DNA of 64,000 bases from Chitinimonas taiwanensis DSM 18899 (GCF_900119825.1 NZ_FPKR01000004.1:186001-250000), one strand, 5' to 3'. Shown: positions 25,604 through 34,707, numbered from the stretch's first letter. Translations and numbers: made by a program. Notes: generated from the sequence alone by a model not told the origin.

Positions 25604-25819
25604 TTACAGTGTGGCAATCGACACCTCGGTCGATTTGACGAAGGCAATGACTTCACGACCGGGCTTGAGATCGAGTTCCTTGACCGAGCGGGTGGTGATG
25701 ACTGAGGTGACGATGCCGGCCGGGGTGGCCACGTCGACTTCGGAGACCACCGGTCCTTCGATGATTTCCTTGATCGTGCCGCGGAACTGGTTGCGTACAT
25801 TGATGGATTTGATGCTCAT
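25604..25819 (-). CDS. ssuF: TOBE-domain molybdopterin-binding-like protein (SsuF/Mop-like)
   Basis: A 71-aa single TOBE/Mop domain: [20 protein letters not shown], then [17 protein letters not shown] and [15 protein letters not shown]. Such proteins bind molybdate or related oxyanions as oligomers. Pseudomonas ssuF, at the end of ssuEADCBF, encodes a protein of this type needed for sulfonate use. Here it lies between the SsuE-like reductase and the SfnR-like activator, matching that context. Confidence 0.85.
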   Translation of the reverse strand: MSIKSINVRNQFRGTIKEIIEGPVVSEVDVATPAGIVTSVITTRSVKELDLKPGREVIAFVKSTEVSIATL

Positions 25820-25856
25820 GGCAAGACTCCTGGGTGGGTGGTGGGTAAGACGGGAT

Positions 25857-26453
25857 TCACACGCTGATCAGCGCATGGCTGACGCGTTGTTCAAGCTGGC
25901 CGGCCTGCAAGAGCACATTGCCGGGGTTGGGCAGGTGGGCGATCAGTCGCCCCACCGCGTCGTCGAGGCGTTGCACGATGGCATCGCCCGGCGTGGCGCG
26001 GCCTTGTTCGTCGGTGACGAAATCGCGCTCGCTGGCATACACGCCACCGACGATATGGCGCGCCTTCAGTGCGGACAGCACCGGCTGCAAGGCGTAATCG
26101 ACCGCCAGCAGATGGGCCGGGCTGCCACCGGTGACCAAGGCCAGCGCGGCCTTATGCTCCAGTGCCCGTTCCGGCAGCAGGTCGAGCACCGTCTTCAGCG
26201 CGCCGCTATAGGCGGCCTTGTAGACGGGGGTGGACAGGATCAGCCCGTCGCTGGCGCCCAGCGCGTCAATCAGCGCCTTGATGGCCGGGCTGTCCCAGCG
26301 CGCCTCGATCAGGTCGGCGGGCGGGAAGTCGCAGAGCTGGAAGTGCCGGGTCTGGATGCCAAAGCCACTGAGTACCTGGCTGGCGCGTTTGAGCAGAAGG
26401 CTGGATTTGGACTGCGGGCTCGGGCTGCCGGCCAGTAGAACCACGGTGGACAT
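25857..26453 (-). CDS. ssuE: NADPH-dependent FMN reductase, SsuE type
   Basis: A 198-aa flavodoxin-like reductase. The FMN phosphate loop is VLLAGSPSPQSKSSLLL and the ring contacts include LILSTPVYKAAYSGALKTVL and LVTGGSPAHLLAVDYAL, both highly typical of SsuE/MsuE. It supplies FMNH2 to a two-component monooxygenase, probably the NtaA/DszA-type enzyme at 19062. Start 26453 gives the standard N-terminus. It is the first gene of ssuE-ssuF-sfnR-tas. I saw no sigma-54 site before it, so it probably uses sigma-70. Confidence 0.93.
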   Translation of the reverse strand: MSTVVLLAGSPSPQSKSSLLLKRASQVLSGFGIQTRHFQLCDFPPADLIEARWDSPAIKALIDALGASDGLILSTPVYKAAYSGALKTVLDLLPERALEHKAALALVTGGSPAHLLAVDYALQPVLSALKARHIVGGVYASERDFVTDEQGRATPGDAIVQRLDDAVGRLIAHLPNPGNVLLQAGQLEQRVSHALISV

Positions 26454-26719
26454 AGCTGTACTCCAGTAACGAAGCGGTCGGGGCTGAATTGCTGGAGCGA
26501 CTATAGGACTGGGTTTAATATTCCAAAAAAGAATGAAAAATGATTTCAAAATAACTAAAAATGAATATCGCTGCATCGCGAGGCCCCGCTGTTTGGCGCC
26601 GCATTGTGGGTTGTATCGATTGCAATGCAGGTTATTAAGATCAAAGAAAGCATTCTTTATGGCTATAAAACCATGTTGCTATGCTGCGCCCCACTACACA
26701 TCCACTGCGAGGACTTACC
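26454..26719. promoter_or_regulatory. Divergent control region between ssuE and sbp
   Basis: The 266-bp gap is AT-rich and should hold both promoters. On the minus strand TATAGT (26500-26505) could be the -10 of ssuE. No sigma-54 GG-N10-GC pair fits ssuE or sbp. CysB-type control is expected from function, but I could not define a site. GAGGA at 26709-26713 is the sbp ribosome-binding site. Confidence 0.45.
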
Positions 26720-27721
26720 ATGACCCGCTTTACGCGCTTGATCGCTGCCACCCTGGCGACCAGCCTGTCCGCCGCCGCCCTGGCTGGCCCTGAACTGCTC
26801 AATGTCTCCTATGACGTGATGCGCGACTTCTACAAGGACCTGAATCCGGCCTTCGTGAAGACCTATCAGACCAAGACCGGCGAAACGCTGGTCATCCAGC
26901 AGTCGCACGGTGGTTCGGGCAAGCAGGCGCGTTCGGTCATTGATGGTCTGCAGGCCGATGTGATCACCATGAATATGCCGCCCGATATCGACGCGCTGCA
27001 TGACAAGGCCAAGCTGATCCCGGAGAACTGGGCCAGCCGTCTGCCCAATAACAGCCTGCCCTTCACCAGCTTGCAGGTGCTGATCGTGCGTAAGGGCAAC
27101 CCCAAGCAGATCAAGGACTGGTCGGATCTGGTCAAGCCGGGCGTGCAGGTGGTGATGCCCAACCCCAAGGTGACCGGCAATGGTCGCTACAGCTATCTGG
27201 CGGCCTGGGGCTTTGCGCTCAAGCAGCCGGGCGGCAATGAGCAGAAGGCACGCGAGTTTGTTGGTGCCCTGCTGAAGAATGTGCCGGTGCTGGACGGTGG
27301 CGGCCGCGCCGCGACCACCACCTTTATGCAGCGTGGTATCGGCGATGTGCTGCTGACCTTCGAGAACGAAGCGGAAATGATTGCGCGTGAATTCGGCCGT
27401 GGCGGCTTCGAAGTCATCTATCCGAGCCTGAGCGTGCGTGCCGAACCGCCGGTGACCATCGTCGACAAGGTGGTGGACAAGAAGGGCACCCGTAAGCAGG
27501 CCGAGGACTACCTGAAGTTCCTGTGGACCCCGGCTGCGCAGGAAATCGCCGCGCAGAACTATCTGCGCCCACAGGACCCGGCCGTGCTGAAGAAGTACGC
27601 GAGCCAGTTTCCGGCGGTGAAACTGTTTACCGTGGACGAGGTGTTCGGCGGCTGGCGTAATGCCCAGAAGACCCATTTCGATGACGGCGGCAGCTTCGAT
27701 CAGGTTTACGCGAAGAAGTGA
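26720..27721 (+). CDS. sbp: Sulfate ABC transporter substrate-binding protein
   Basis: A 333-aa periplasmic protein with a signal peptide (MTRFTRLIAATLATSLSAAALA) and the Sbp core: LLNVSYDVMRDFYKDLNPAF, QQSHGGSGKQARSVIDGLQA and PNPKVTGNGRYSYLAAWGF, which supply the sulfate-binding helix N-termini. It binds sulfate or thiosulfate for the CysT-CysW-CysA importer encoded behind it. ATG 26720 was chosen for the signal peptide and a GAGGA site 7 bp upstream. Confidence 0.95.
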   Translation: MTRFTRLIAATLATSLSAAALAGPELLNVSYDVMRDFYKDLNPAFVKTYQTKTGETLVIQQSHGGSGKQARSVIDGLQADVITMNMPPDIDALHDKAKLIPENWASRLPNNSLPFTSLQVLIVRKGNPKQIKDWSDLVKPGVQVVMPNPKVTGNGRYSYLAAWGFALKQPGGNEQKAREFVGALLKNVPVLDGGGRAATTTFMQRGIGDVLLTFENEAEMIAREFGRGGFEVIYPSLSVRAEPPVTIVDKVVDKKGTRKQAEDYLKFLWTPAAQEIAAQNYLRPQDPAVLKKYASQFPAVKLFTVDEVFGGWRNAQKTHFDDGGSFDQVYAKK

Positions 27722-27752
27722 GGCGCTGACGCGCGGTGAGGGGAACGGTGTG

Positions 27753-27774
27753 CGGGGTCAGGTGGTAGACCCCG
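27753..27774 (+). other. Hairpin in the sbp-cysT gap
   Basis: CGGGGTC / GACCCCG with an 8-bp loop, 31 bp after the sbp stop, in a 135-bp gap rich in CCCCTNAC-like units (27820-27855). Such a structure often protects the upstream mRNA, giving more binding protein than membrane components. No T-run follows. Confidence 0.45.
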
Positions 27775-27856
27775 GCACGCGGGCGCGATAGCGGCCGGCC
27801 CCTCGTCACGCCTCCCCGCGCCACCTCACCCCTAACGCCTTACCCCTCACTCACTC

Positions 27857-28690
27857 ATGAAATTCAAACAAGCCAGTGTCCTGCCGGGCTTCAACCTGGC
27901 CTTCGGCTACACCATCGTCTACCTGAGCCTGATCGTGCTCCTGCCGCTGTCTGCTCTGGTCATCAAGACCAGCAGCCTGAGCTGGGCGCAGTTCTGGGAT
28001 GTGGTCAGCGATGATCGCGTGCTCGCCTCCTACAAGCTGACCTTTGGTGCCAGCCTCTTGGCTGCCGGCCTGAACTTGGTATTCGGCCTCTTGGTGGCCT
28101 GGGTGCTGGTGCGCTACCAGTTCTGGGGCAAGCGTTTTATCGATGCGCTGGTCGACCTACCCTTTGCCCTGCCCACCGCGGTGGCCGGCATTGCGCTGAC
28201 CACCCTGTATGCGCCGAACGGCCTGATCGGCCAATACCTGGCGCCCTTGGGCATCCAGGTGGCGTTCAAGCCGCTGGGCATCGTGGTGGCGCTGACCTTT
28301 ATCGGCCTGCCCTTCGTGGTGCGCACCGTGCAGCCGGTGCTGCAGGATCTGGAAGCCGAGTTGGAGGAAGCGGCCGCCTGTCTCGGTGCCAGCCGCTGGC
28401 AGACCTTCTGCAAGGTGATCTTCCCGGCCGCCATGCCGGCGCTGCTGACCGGTTTCACGCTGGCCTTTGCCCGCGCGGTGGGCGAATACGGCTCGGTGAT
28501 CTTCATCGCTGGCAATATCCCGTTCGAGTCCGAGATCGTGCCGCTGCTCATCATCGGCAAGCTCGAGCAGTATGACTATGTGGGTGCCACCGCGATTGCC
28601 ACGGTGATGCTGGCCATCTCGTTTGCGCTGATCCTGGTCATCAACACGATTCAGTGGTGGCATTCGCGCCGCCACGGCATGCGTAAATAA
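27857..28690 (+). CDS. cysT: Sulfate ABC transporter permease CysT (CysU)
   Basis: A 277-aa inner-membrane permease with about six helices and the EAA loop ELEEAAACLGASRWQTFCKV. DLPFALPTAVAGIALTTLYA is strongly typical of CysT. It pairs with CysW to form the channel for sulfate and thiosulfate. It is followed by cysW after 12 bp. Confidence 0.95.
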   Translation: MKFKQASVLPGFNLAFGYTIVYLSLIVLLPLSALVIKTSSLSWAQFWDVVSDDRVLASYKLTFGASLLAAGLNLVFGLLVAWVLVRYQFWGKRFIDALVDLPFALPTAVAGIALTTLYAPNGLIGQYLAPLGIQVAFKPLGIVVALTFIGLPFVVRTVQPVLQDLEAELEEAAACLGASRWQTFCKVIFPAAMPALLTGFTLAFARAVGEYGSVIFIAGNIPFESEIVPLLIIGKLEQYDYVGATAIATVMLAISFALILVINTIQWWHSRRHGMRK

Positions 28691-28702
28691 GGAGGCCGCA
28701 CC

Positions 28703-29578
28703 ATGCATAGCATGCAAGCTACACAACGCTCGGTGGCGACCGATGAGCCGCGCTGGGTGCGCTGGTCGCTGATTGCGCTGGCGCTGGCTTTCCTCGGCTT
28801 CTTCCTGGTGCTGCCACTGTTCTCGGTGTTTGCCGAGGCCTTGCGCAAGGGTTGGGCACTGTATGTGGAGGCCTTGATCGAGCCGGATGCGATTGCCGCC
28901 ATCCAGCTCACCCTGATCGTGACCGCCATCGCCCTGCCGCTGAACTTGGTGTTCGGCGTGGCGGCGGCCTGGGCGATTGCCAAGTTCGATTTCAAGGGCA
29001 AGAGCCTGTTGATCACCCTGATTGACCTGCCGTTCTCGGTCAGCCCCGTGGTGGCCGGCCTCATCTATGTGCTGCTGTTCGGCGCCCAGGGCTGGTGGGG
29101 CGCGTGGCTGATGGAGCACGACATCAAGATCATCTTCGCCGTGCCCGGCATCGTGCTGGCCACCGTGTTCGTGACCTTCCCCTTTGTGGCGCGCGAGCTG
29201 ATTCCGCTGATGGAAGCGCAAGGCACCGAGGAAGAGCAGGCGGCTATGGTGCTGGGTGCCAGCGGCTGGCAGCTGTTCTGGAAAGTGACCCTGCCGAATA
29301 TCAAATGGGGCCTTCTGTACGGGGTGATTCTGTGCAATGCGCGCGCCATGGGCGAATTCGGCGCGGTGTCGGTGGTGTCCGGGCATATCCGCGGCATGAC
29401 CAACACCATCCCGCTGCATGTGGAGATTCTCTACAACGAGTACAACTTCGTGGCCGCCTTTGCCGTGGCCTCCATCCTGGCCTTGCTGGCGCTGGTCACC
29501 CTGGCCGCTAAGAGCTGGGTGGAATGGCAGGCCGACCGCCAGCGTGCGCTGGACGCGCGCATGGCCACAGATCAATGA
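28703..29578 (+). CDS. cysW: Sulfate ABC transporter permease CysW
   Basis: A 291-aa permease with about six helices. [20 protein letters not shown] and [20 protein letters not shown] (EAA loop) are CysW hallmarks, as is [20 protein letters not shown]. It forms the heterodimeric channel with CysT. GGAGG before its ATG is a good ribosome-binding site. cysA follows after 31 bp. Confidence 0.95.
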   Translation: MHSMQATQRSVATDEPRWVRWSLIALALAFLGFFLVLPLFSVFAEALRKGWALYVEALIEPDAIAAIQLTLIVTAIALPLNLVFGVAAAWAIAKFDFKGKSLLITLIDLPFSVSPVVAGLIYVLLFGAQGWWGAWLMEHDIKIIFAVPGIVLATVFVTFPFVARELIPLMEAQGTEEEQAAMVLGASGWQLFWKVTLPNIKWGLLYGVILCNARAMGEFGAVSVVSGHIRGMTNTIPLHVEILYNEYNFVAAFAVASILALLALVTLAAKSWVEWQADRQRALDARMATDQ

Positions 29579-29609
29579 ATGGTGTGAAACGTTTCACAGG
29601 AACGCTCCC

Positions 29610-30650
29610 ATGAGTATCGAGATTCAAAACATCGCTAAACGCTTCGGCGCCTTCACCGCGCTGGACAATGTGAACCTGCAGGTGGAAACCGGCGAACTGC
29701 TGGCCTTGCTCGGCCCGTCCGGCTGCGGCAAGACCACACTCTTGCGCATCATTGCGGGCCTGGAAACGCCCGACGGTGGCCAGATCCGCTTTCATGGCGA
29801 AGACACCACTGAGCGCCATGTGCGTGAGCGTCAGGTCGGCTTCGTGTTCCAGCATTACGCGCTGTTCCGCCATATGACCGTGTTCGAGAACGTGGCCTTT
29901 GGCCTGCGCGTGCGCCCCAAGCACACGCGCCCGAACGACAAGGAGATCAAGCGCCGCGTGCATGAGCTGCTGAACCTGGTGCAACTCGACTGGCTGGCCG
30001 ACCGCTACCCGGCCCAGCTGTCAGGCGGCCAGCGCCAACGGATTGCCCTGGCACGCGCGCTGGCGGTGGAGCCCAAGGTGCTGCTGCTGGACGAGCCGTT
30101 TGGCGCGCTCGATACCAAGGTGCGCAAGGAGCTGCGTCGCTGGCTCAAGCGCCTGCACGAGGAAGTGCATGTGACCTCGGTGTTCGTGACCCATGACCAG
30201 GAAGAGGCGCTGGAAGTGGCCGACCGGGTGGTGGTGATGAATAAGGGCCGCATCGAGCAGATCGGTACGCCCGAGCAGGTGTATGACACGCCGGCCACGC
30301 CGTTTGTGTACCAGTTCCTCGGCGATGTGAACCTGTTCCACAGCCGGGTGCACGGTGGTTTTGCCCAGGTGGGCGAGCACCCGATTGCGGCCGATGGCGC
30401 GGTGGCCTATGTGCGTCCGCACGATATCGAAATCCTGCGCGAACCGGCCCAGCAGACGCTGGCGGCCAAGGTCGACCATGTGCGCGCGATCGGCTCCATC
30501 GTGCGTTTGGAGCTGAGTCTTGAAAACGGCGACCCGGTGGAAGCCGAGCTGAGTCGCGAGGCATACGCGAATCAGCGCTTTGCCAGCGGCGAACGGGTGT
30601 ATATCCGTCCGCGCAGCGCGCGCGTGTTTGCCGAAGACTTCGCGATCTAG
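29610..30650 (+). CDS. cysA: Sulfate/thiosulfate ABC transporter ATPase CysA
   Basis: A 346-aa ATPase with Walker [10 protein letters not shown], signature LSGGQRQR, Walker [12 protein letters not shown] and His switch in [11 protein letters not shown]-terminal TOBE-like regulatory part follows ([10 protein letters not shown] onward). It powers CysT/CysW. The start at 29610 (AGGAA upstream) is preferred over a longer reading that would overlap cysW in another frame. A strong terminator follows the gene. Confidence 0.95.
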   Translation: MSIEIQNIAKRFGAFTALDNVNLQVETGELLALLGPSGCGKTTLLRIIAGLETPDGGQIRFHGEDTTERHVRERQVGFVFQHYALFRHMTVFENVAFGLRVRPKHTRPNDKEIKRRVHELLNLVQLDWLADRYPAQLSGGQRQRIALARALAVEPKVLLLDEPFGALDTKVRKELRRWLKRLHEEVHVTSVFVTHDQEEALEVADRVVVMNKGRIEQIGTPEQVYDTPATPFVYQFLGDVNLFHSRVHGGFAQVGEHPIAADGAVAYVRPHDIEILREPAQQTLAAKVDHVRAIGSIVRLELSLENGDPVEAELSREAYANQRFASGERVYIRPRSARVFAEDFAI

Positions 30651-30670
30651 TCCACGGCGGCCAGCCATAC

Positions 30671-30698
30671 AAAAGGGCGACCCTGGGGTCGCCCTTTT
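30671..30698 (+). terminator. Intrinsic terminator after cysA
   Basis: AAAAGGGCGACC / GGTCGCCCTTTT with a CTGG loop: a perfect 12-bp stem 21 bp after the cysA stop, with the T-tract formed by the stem's own end. It can act in both directions and also serves the convergent protease gene. Confidence 0.9.
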
Positions 30699-30725
30699 GC
30701 TTGCTAGCGGTCATTCAGCGCTTGC

Positions 30726-32120
30726 TTAGGCGCAGTAGCGTGCCAGCAGCTGGGGCGGAATCGAGTCGCTCTCGCAGCGCCAGCCCTTGAGCTGGGCGCT
30801 GCCATCCTCGGCCAGGCTGGCGCTGCGCTTGAAGGTGCGGCCCGCCAGGGCGCCGCCTTGGAAGCTCACGCTGATGCTGCCCTTGCCATCCCATTCAATG
30901 CTGTCGATATCGCCATGGGCCAGATCGCGGGTATCCACACCCACATCGGCCGTGCTTTGCGGCCAGCCCTGATTGGTGAGCAGATACAGCCCGAGTGCCG
31001 ATTCCAGCGGCGCGGTGGCTTGCAGTCCGGCCTGGATGGCCTGCTGCATATCCGAAGCGCTGCTGTTGGCTGCGGGTGCCGCCTCCGCCTCGACGGCCTC
31101 CATTTCGTCCGCCTCGCCTTCGGCCGGCAGTGCCGCCTCGGCATTCGGGTCCAGCGTCACGCCTTCCTGCTGCTCCATCAGGCTACGCAGGGCGCTTGCC
31201 TGGCTGGCTTCGCTGGCCTTGAGCTGGTAGGCCTTGAATTGCGGAATGGCAATGGCGGCCACCACACCGATCATGGCGATGGCGATCAGGAAGCCGCCGC
31301 CGGCCGGCATGCCGCTGCGCGGAACCCACAGGGCGAGCGCCCAGGCCAGCGGATGGCGCCTGGGCATGCTCGGTTCGCGAAACTGGCCGAGCTCGTGCAC
31401 GGCATGCAGGCGCTTGGTCAGCCAGGGGTAGTCGCCGACCAGCTCATGAAAGGACATCCAGAAACCGCTGCTCGAGGCGCGTTGCCCCGCATACAGGCCG
31501 GCGTCGAGGCTTTGCGCATGCTTGCCGCCAGCGGCCAGCACGGCGACCGCGTGCACCGCATCGGCCGGGTTCGCGCAGCAGGCCAGACCATAGCGGTCGC
31601 AGGTGTATTCACGCGCGCGCGAATAGGCGGGGCCGATCAGCGGCAGCCAGGCCACCACGCTGAGCAAGGGGCCGTAGACCAGGTGCTTGCGCTGCAGATG
31701 ACCGAGCTCATGGCCGATATAGAAATTCAGCGCTTCGGGGCGCTCGACCAATGCATCCACCAGCTCGGCATACAGGGCGATGTAGTTGCGGCCGAGGAAT
31801 TTGGTGGCAAACGCATTGAACACGCCATCGCTGCGCAGCAGATAGGCTTCCGGCAACGTAGGCATATCGATCTTGTCCGCGCAGGCGGCAATGCGTGCAT
31901 GCAGATCGGGGAACTGCTCGGGGGTGATGCGTACCGCTGTGCCCTTGATATAAGAGATAAAGCCCGACTGCACGAACAGATAGAGCAGGAAGAAACCCAG
32001 CACATAGACCAGGGCGTAACCCTGGGAGGCGAAGAGGATGAGCAGCCAGACCGGCACGGCCAGCACCGCCAGAATGGTGAAGAGAGTTTTTTCCTTCGGG
32101 TAGACCAAAGGTGTGGGCAT
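30726..32120 (-). CDS. M48-family membrane metalloprotease fused to a C-terminal pilin-like domain
   Basis: A 464-aa protein. Two membrane helices (about 12-50) precede an M48 zinc protease domain with HELGH (137-141) and the third ligand in REYTCDRYG (171-179). After a linker, residues 276-303 (GGGFLIAIAMIGVVAAIAIP then QFKAYQ) copy the N-terminal helix of type IV pilins. The tail (about 390-464) looks like a pilin globular domain closing with a Cys pair (WRC...YC). The pilin-like helix lacks the Glu5 needed for assembly and is internal, so it probably serves as membrane anchor. AGGAGGT lies just before ATG 32120. The substrate is unknown. Confidence 0.85.
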   Translation of the reverse strand: MPTPLVYPKEKTLFTILAVLAVPVWLLILFASQGYALVYVLGFFLLYLFVQSGFISYIKGTAVRITPEQFPDLHARIAACADKIDMPTLPEAYLLRSDGVFNAFATKFLGRNYIALYAELVDALVERPEALNFYIGHELGHLQRKHLVYGPLLSVVAWLPLIGPAYSRAREYTCDRYGLACCANPADAVHAVAVLAAGGKHAQSLDAGLYAGQRASSSGFWMSFHELVGDYPWLTKRLHAVHELGQFREPSMPRRHPLAWALALWVPRSGMPAGGGFLIAIAMIGVVAAIAIPQFKAYQLKASEASQASALRSLMEQQEGVTLDPNAEAALPAEGEADEMEAVEAEAAPAANSSASDMQQAIQAGLQATAPLESALGLYLLTNQGWPQSTADVGVDTRDLAHGDIDSIEWDGKGSISVSFQGGALAGRTFKRSASLAEDGSAQLKGWRCESDSIPPQLLARYCA

Positions 32121-32290
32121 GGAACCTCCTGAAAGGGATTTTCTTATCGTCATTGGCCTGCGCACCGGGAGGTGGCGGCCGGCCAGCATGATAGGCGAGC
32201 TGGCCTTATGACAAAAGAAAAACGGCGGGGTGATCCGCCGTTCTGCTTCCATGCTGATGGACTAATTGCTAAAGGAGTGGATTGCCAAGA

Positions 32291-32695
32291 CTACTGCCAG
32301 TTGATATCGCGGTGGCACAGAAACCAAGCATACGCCCATGTTGCAATCAATATGGGAATGGTGATTTTTAATGGTGCAACGGCAATCGAAGCAGCAATCC
32401 CAAGCCAGCATGCCTGTTTTACAGTACGTTTCCTTACGGCTAGCCCCAGCGACCACGACCAGCCTAAGCCGAGCAACACTAACCAGCAGAGCGGGCTGAC
32501 CAATATGATTATTCCTAGGGCGATCAACATCACTGCACTTTGCCCGAACACATTGGAGATCTGCAGCAGGCCATAAGCATTTGCGCTCACCAATGTGCCG
32601 AGCATTGCGGCAAATAGACTTATTGTTATCAGGGTGGAGATGGTTAGCCTTAGCATTGACCGCATGGTTCTTATTCCCATTGGCACGCCTTGCAT
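32291..32695 (-). CDS. Hypothetical small membrane protein
   Basis: An unrecognised protein of up to 134 aa with three to four hydrophobic segments (LTISTLITISLFAAMLGTLV, AVMLIALGIIILVSPLCWLVL, ACWLGIAASIAVAPLKITIP). Possible starts are at 32695, 32680 and 32665; none has a clear ribosome-binding site. The gene and its flanks (32262-32760) are AT-rich compared with the surroundings, which suggests acquired DNA. No function can be proposed. Confidence 0.5.
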   Translation of the reverse strand: MQGVPMGIRTMRSMLRLTISTLITISLFAAMLGTLVSANAYGLLQISNVFGQSAVMLIALGIIILVSPLCWLVLLGLGWSWSLGLAVRKRTVKQACWLGIAASIAVAPLKITIPILIATWAYAWFLCHRDINWQ

Positions 32696-32852
32696 GCGTG
32701 TGAGCGTAAATTAACAATCGCGGGGGAAAATACTTAGCTGCTCAGGCGGAGGCAAGATAAACAATGTTCCAGTTGACTCAATATCGCGAGATGCTTGGAC
32801 GGTCTAAGCTGTGACTTCACCGCTTAGGCTCAAGTAAAAAAAAGCGGATATA

Positions 32853-32882
32853 AAAAAAGCGACGGTTTCTCGTCGCTTTTTT
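32853..32882 (-). terminator. Bidirectional intrinsic terminator after the YceI operon
   Basis: AAAAAAGCGACG / CGTCGCTTTTTT with a GTTTCT loop: a perfect 12-bp stem with A- and T-tracts on either side, 27 bp beyond the stop of the YceI gene at 32910. It ends the cytochrome b561-YceI-YceI operon. Confidence 0.9.
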
Positions 32883-32909
32883 CACTGCATTGGCCAAGTG
32901 GCCTGGATT

Positions 32910-33479
32910 TTACTTCTGCTTGACGGCCTCGACCTGCACGGTGATTTTCACTTCGTCGCCCACGAAAGGCACATAGGCCTTCATGCCCCATTCGCTGCGC
33001 TGGATGGTGGTGGTCACATCGGCGCCGCAGACGAAGTCCTTGCCCATGCGCATATCGCACTTCATCGGGGTGATGTTCAGGGTCACCGGCTTGGTCACGC
33101 CCAACAGGGTCAGCGTGCCTTCGGCCTTGGTCGGCTTGTCGCCGTCGAAGGTGAACTTGTCGGCCTTCACCACGGCGGTCGGGAATTCGGCCACATTGAA
33201 GAAGTCCTTGCCCTTCAGGTGGTCTTCACGCGCGGCGAGGCCCGTGTACAGCGAAGTGGTCTTGATGGTGGCGGCCAGCTTGCCGGTCTTGGCAGCGCGG
33301 TCCAGTTCCAGCGTGCCTTCGGTCTCGCCGAACATGCCGCGGGTTACCGAGAAGCCCAGGTGGTTCACCTCGAAGCTCGGGTAGGTGTGTGTGCTGTCCA
33401 GCACGAACTTTTCCGGTGCGGCGAAGGCGGCGGCGGACAGGCCGGTGGCGAGCAGGGTGGCGATCAGTTTGGCTTGCAT
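32910..33479 (-). CDS. YceI-family periplasmic protein, copy 2
   Basis: A 189-aa protein with signal peptide MQAKLIATLLATGLSAAAFA and the YceI fold (LDSTHTYPSFEVNHLGFSV, LTLLGVTKPVTLNI). It has the same early motif and Cys pattern as the copy at 6700. It is the third gene of an operon with cytochrome b561 and another YceI gene. Pairing of YceI with a cytochrome b561 is common and suggests a role with quinone-like isoprenoids in the envelope; this is inference. Confidence 0.92.
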   Translation of the reverse strand: MQAKLIATLLATGLSAAAFAAPEKFVLDSTHTYPSFEVNHLGFSVTRGMFGETEGTLELDRAAKTGKLAATIKTTSLYTGLAAREDHLKGKDFFNVAEFPTAVVKADKFTFDGDKPTKAEGTLTLLGVTKPVTLNITPMKCDMRMGKDFVCGADVTTTIQRSEWGMKAYVPFVGDEVKITVQVEAVKQK

Positions 33480-33535
33480 GGGTGTTCTCTCCTTGGAGGC
33501 TAGGGTTTAAGCGGCCGGCACTGCCGGCCGGCTGC

Positions 33536-34081
33536 TTACTTCGGTACGTAGAGCTTGAATTTCACCTGCACGGCGTCGGCCACGGCACCGACATCGCTCC
33601 ACTCGCCTTCGCCTACCTTCCAGGCCAGGCGCGAAAGTGGGAAGCTGCCTTCAAACCACTGGCCCTTGGCGGCATCGGGTTTGACGGTGAAGGGGACGGT
33701 CAGGTTGGCGGTCTTGCCCTTCAGGGCAAACTGGCCGATAGCCTGGAACTTGCCAGCGCCCAGCGATTTGAACTGGGTGGCGGTGAAGGTGGCCTTGGGG
33801 AAGGCGCTGGTGTTGAACCATTCCTTCATCTGCATGGCCTGGTTGGCGTCCGAGCTGCCCGCGTCGGCCGCGGCCAGATCAACGGCGATGCTGACCTTGC
33901 TGGCGTCGAGCTTGGCATTGTCGAAAGCCACGTCGGCGGCGAATTTCTTGAACTGGCCTTCCACCGGCACATTCATCTGGGTGAACACGAACTTCACGCT
34001 GCTCTTGGCCGGGTCGGCCGGGGTGGCGTGGGCCAGGCCGGCGCTGGCCAGCAGGGCGAGGGTAAGGGTGGTCTTGCGCAT
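33536..34081 (-). CDS. YceI-family periplasmic protein, copy 3
   Basis: A 181-aa protein with signal peptide MRKTTLTLALLASAGLAHA and a more diverged YceI domain (KSSVKFVFTQMNVPVEGQF, then GQFALKGKTANLTVPFTV). It lacks the THTYPSFE motif and cysteines seen in the other two copies, so it belongs to a different YceI subgroup. It lies 56 bp upstream of copy 2 and about 100 bp downstream of the cytochrome b561 gene. Confidence 0.9.
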   Translation of the reverse strand: MRKTTLTLALLASAGLAHATPADPAKSSVKFVFTQMNVPVEGQFKKFAADVAFDNAKLDASKVSIAVDLAAADAGSSDANQAMQMKEWFNTSAFPKATFTATQFKSLGAGKFQAIGQFALKGKTANLTVPFTVKPDAAKGQWFEGSFPLSRLAWKVGEGEWSDVGAVADAVQVKFKLYVPK

Positions 34082-34182
34082 TATTGATCCTTGATGGTGG
34101 GGCGCGGGCAGGCTTGCTGGACACTGGCGCCAGGCTTTGTCATGACAAACGCGTATCGGTTCCGTGGGCGGATACAGTCGGC

Positions 34183-34707
34183 TTACAACATGCGCTTGAG
34201 CACATCGTCGCGCTGGATGAAGTGGTGCTTGAGCGCGGCGGCGGCATGGGCGAGCGCTAGGCCGATCAGGGTCCAGGCGCCGATCTTGTGACCGAACTTG
34301 ATCAGGCCGGCCACGTCTTCGTTCTTGGCCATCAAGTCGGGCAGCTGCACGAGGCCCAGCCACACCACCGGATAACCCTTGGCCGAGGAATACAGCCAGC
34401 CACCGAGCGGTACGGCAAACATCAGCACATACAGCACGATATGGGTGAGGTGGGCGACCTGCTTCTCCCAGCTAGCCATATTGGCTGGCAGCTCAGGCGG
34501 ACGATGCGACAGGCGCCACAACAGGCGCAGCGCCACCAGCAGCAGCACGGCGATGCCTATCCACTTGTGGTAATTGATCAGCTTGAGCTTCTGCATGCTG
34601 AAGCCTTCCATATTGTCGGTGGTGATACCGAGCGCGAAGGCGGCGATGATGGCCAAGGCAGTCAGCCAATGCAGCGCGCGGGCGGGTAGCGTGTATTTGA
34701 CGCTCAT
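34183..34707 (-). CDS. Cytochrome b561 family protein (CybB-like)
   Basis: A 174-aa inner-membrane protein with four helices. Heme-ligand histidines are visible in RALHWLTALAIIAAF, INYHKWIGIAVLLLVALR, LTHIVLYVLMFAVPL and IKFGHKIGAWTLIGLALAHA. It probably moves electrons between quinol and a periplasmic partner. ATG 34707 is followed by the normal start MSVKYTLPARALHW. It is the first gene of the operon with the two YceI genes and diverges from hscC, with 216 bp between them. Confidence 0.93.
   Translation of the reverse strand: MSVKYTLPARALHWLTALAIIAAFALGITTDNMEGFSMQKLKLINYHKWIGIAVLLLVALRLLWRLSHRPPELPANMASWEKQVAHLTHIVLYVLMFAVPLGGWLYSSAKGYPVVWLGLVQLPDLMAKNEDVAGLIKFGHKIGAWTLIGLALAHAAAALKHHFIQRDDVLKRML

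Noticed and set aside
26571-26588. Possible sigma-54 promoter for ssuE on the minus strand
   Set aside because: GC and CC are 10 bp apart, but the rest of the -24 and -12 boxes does not match and the leader would be about 110 nt.
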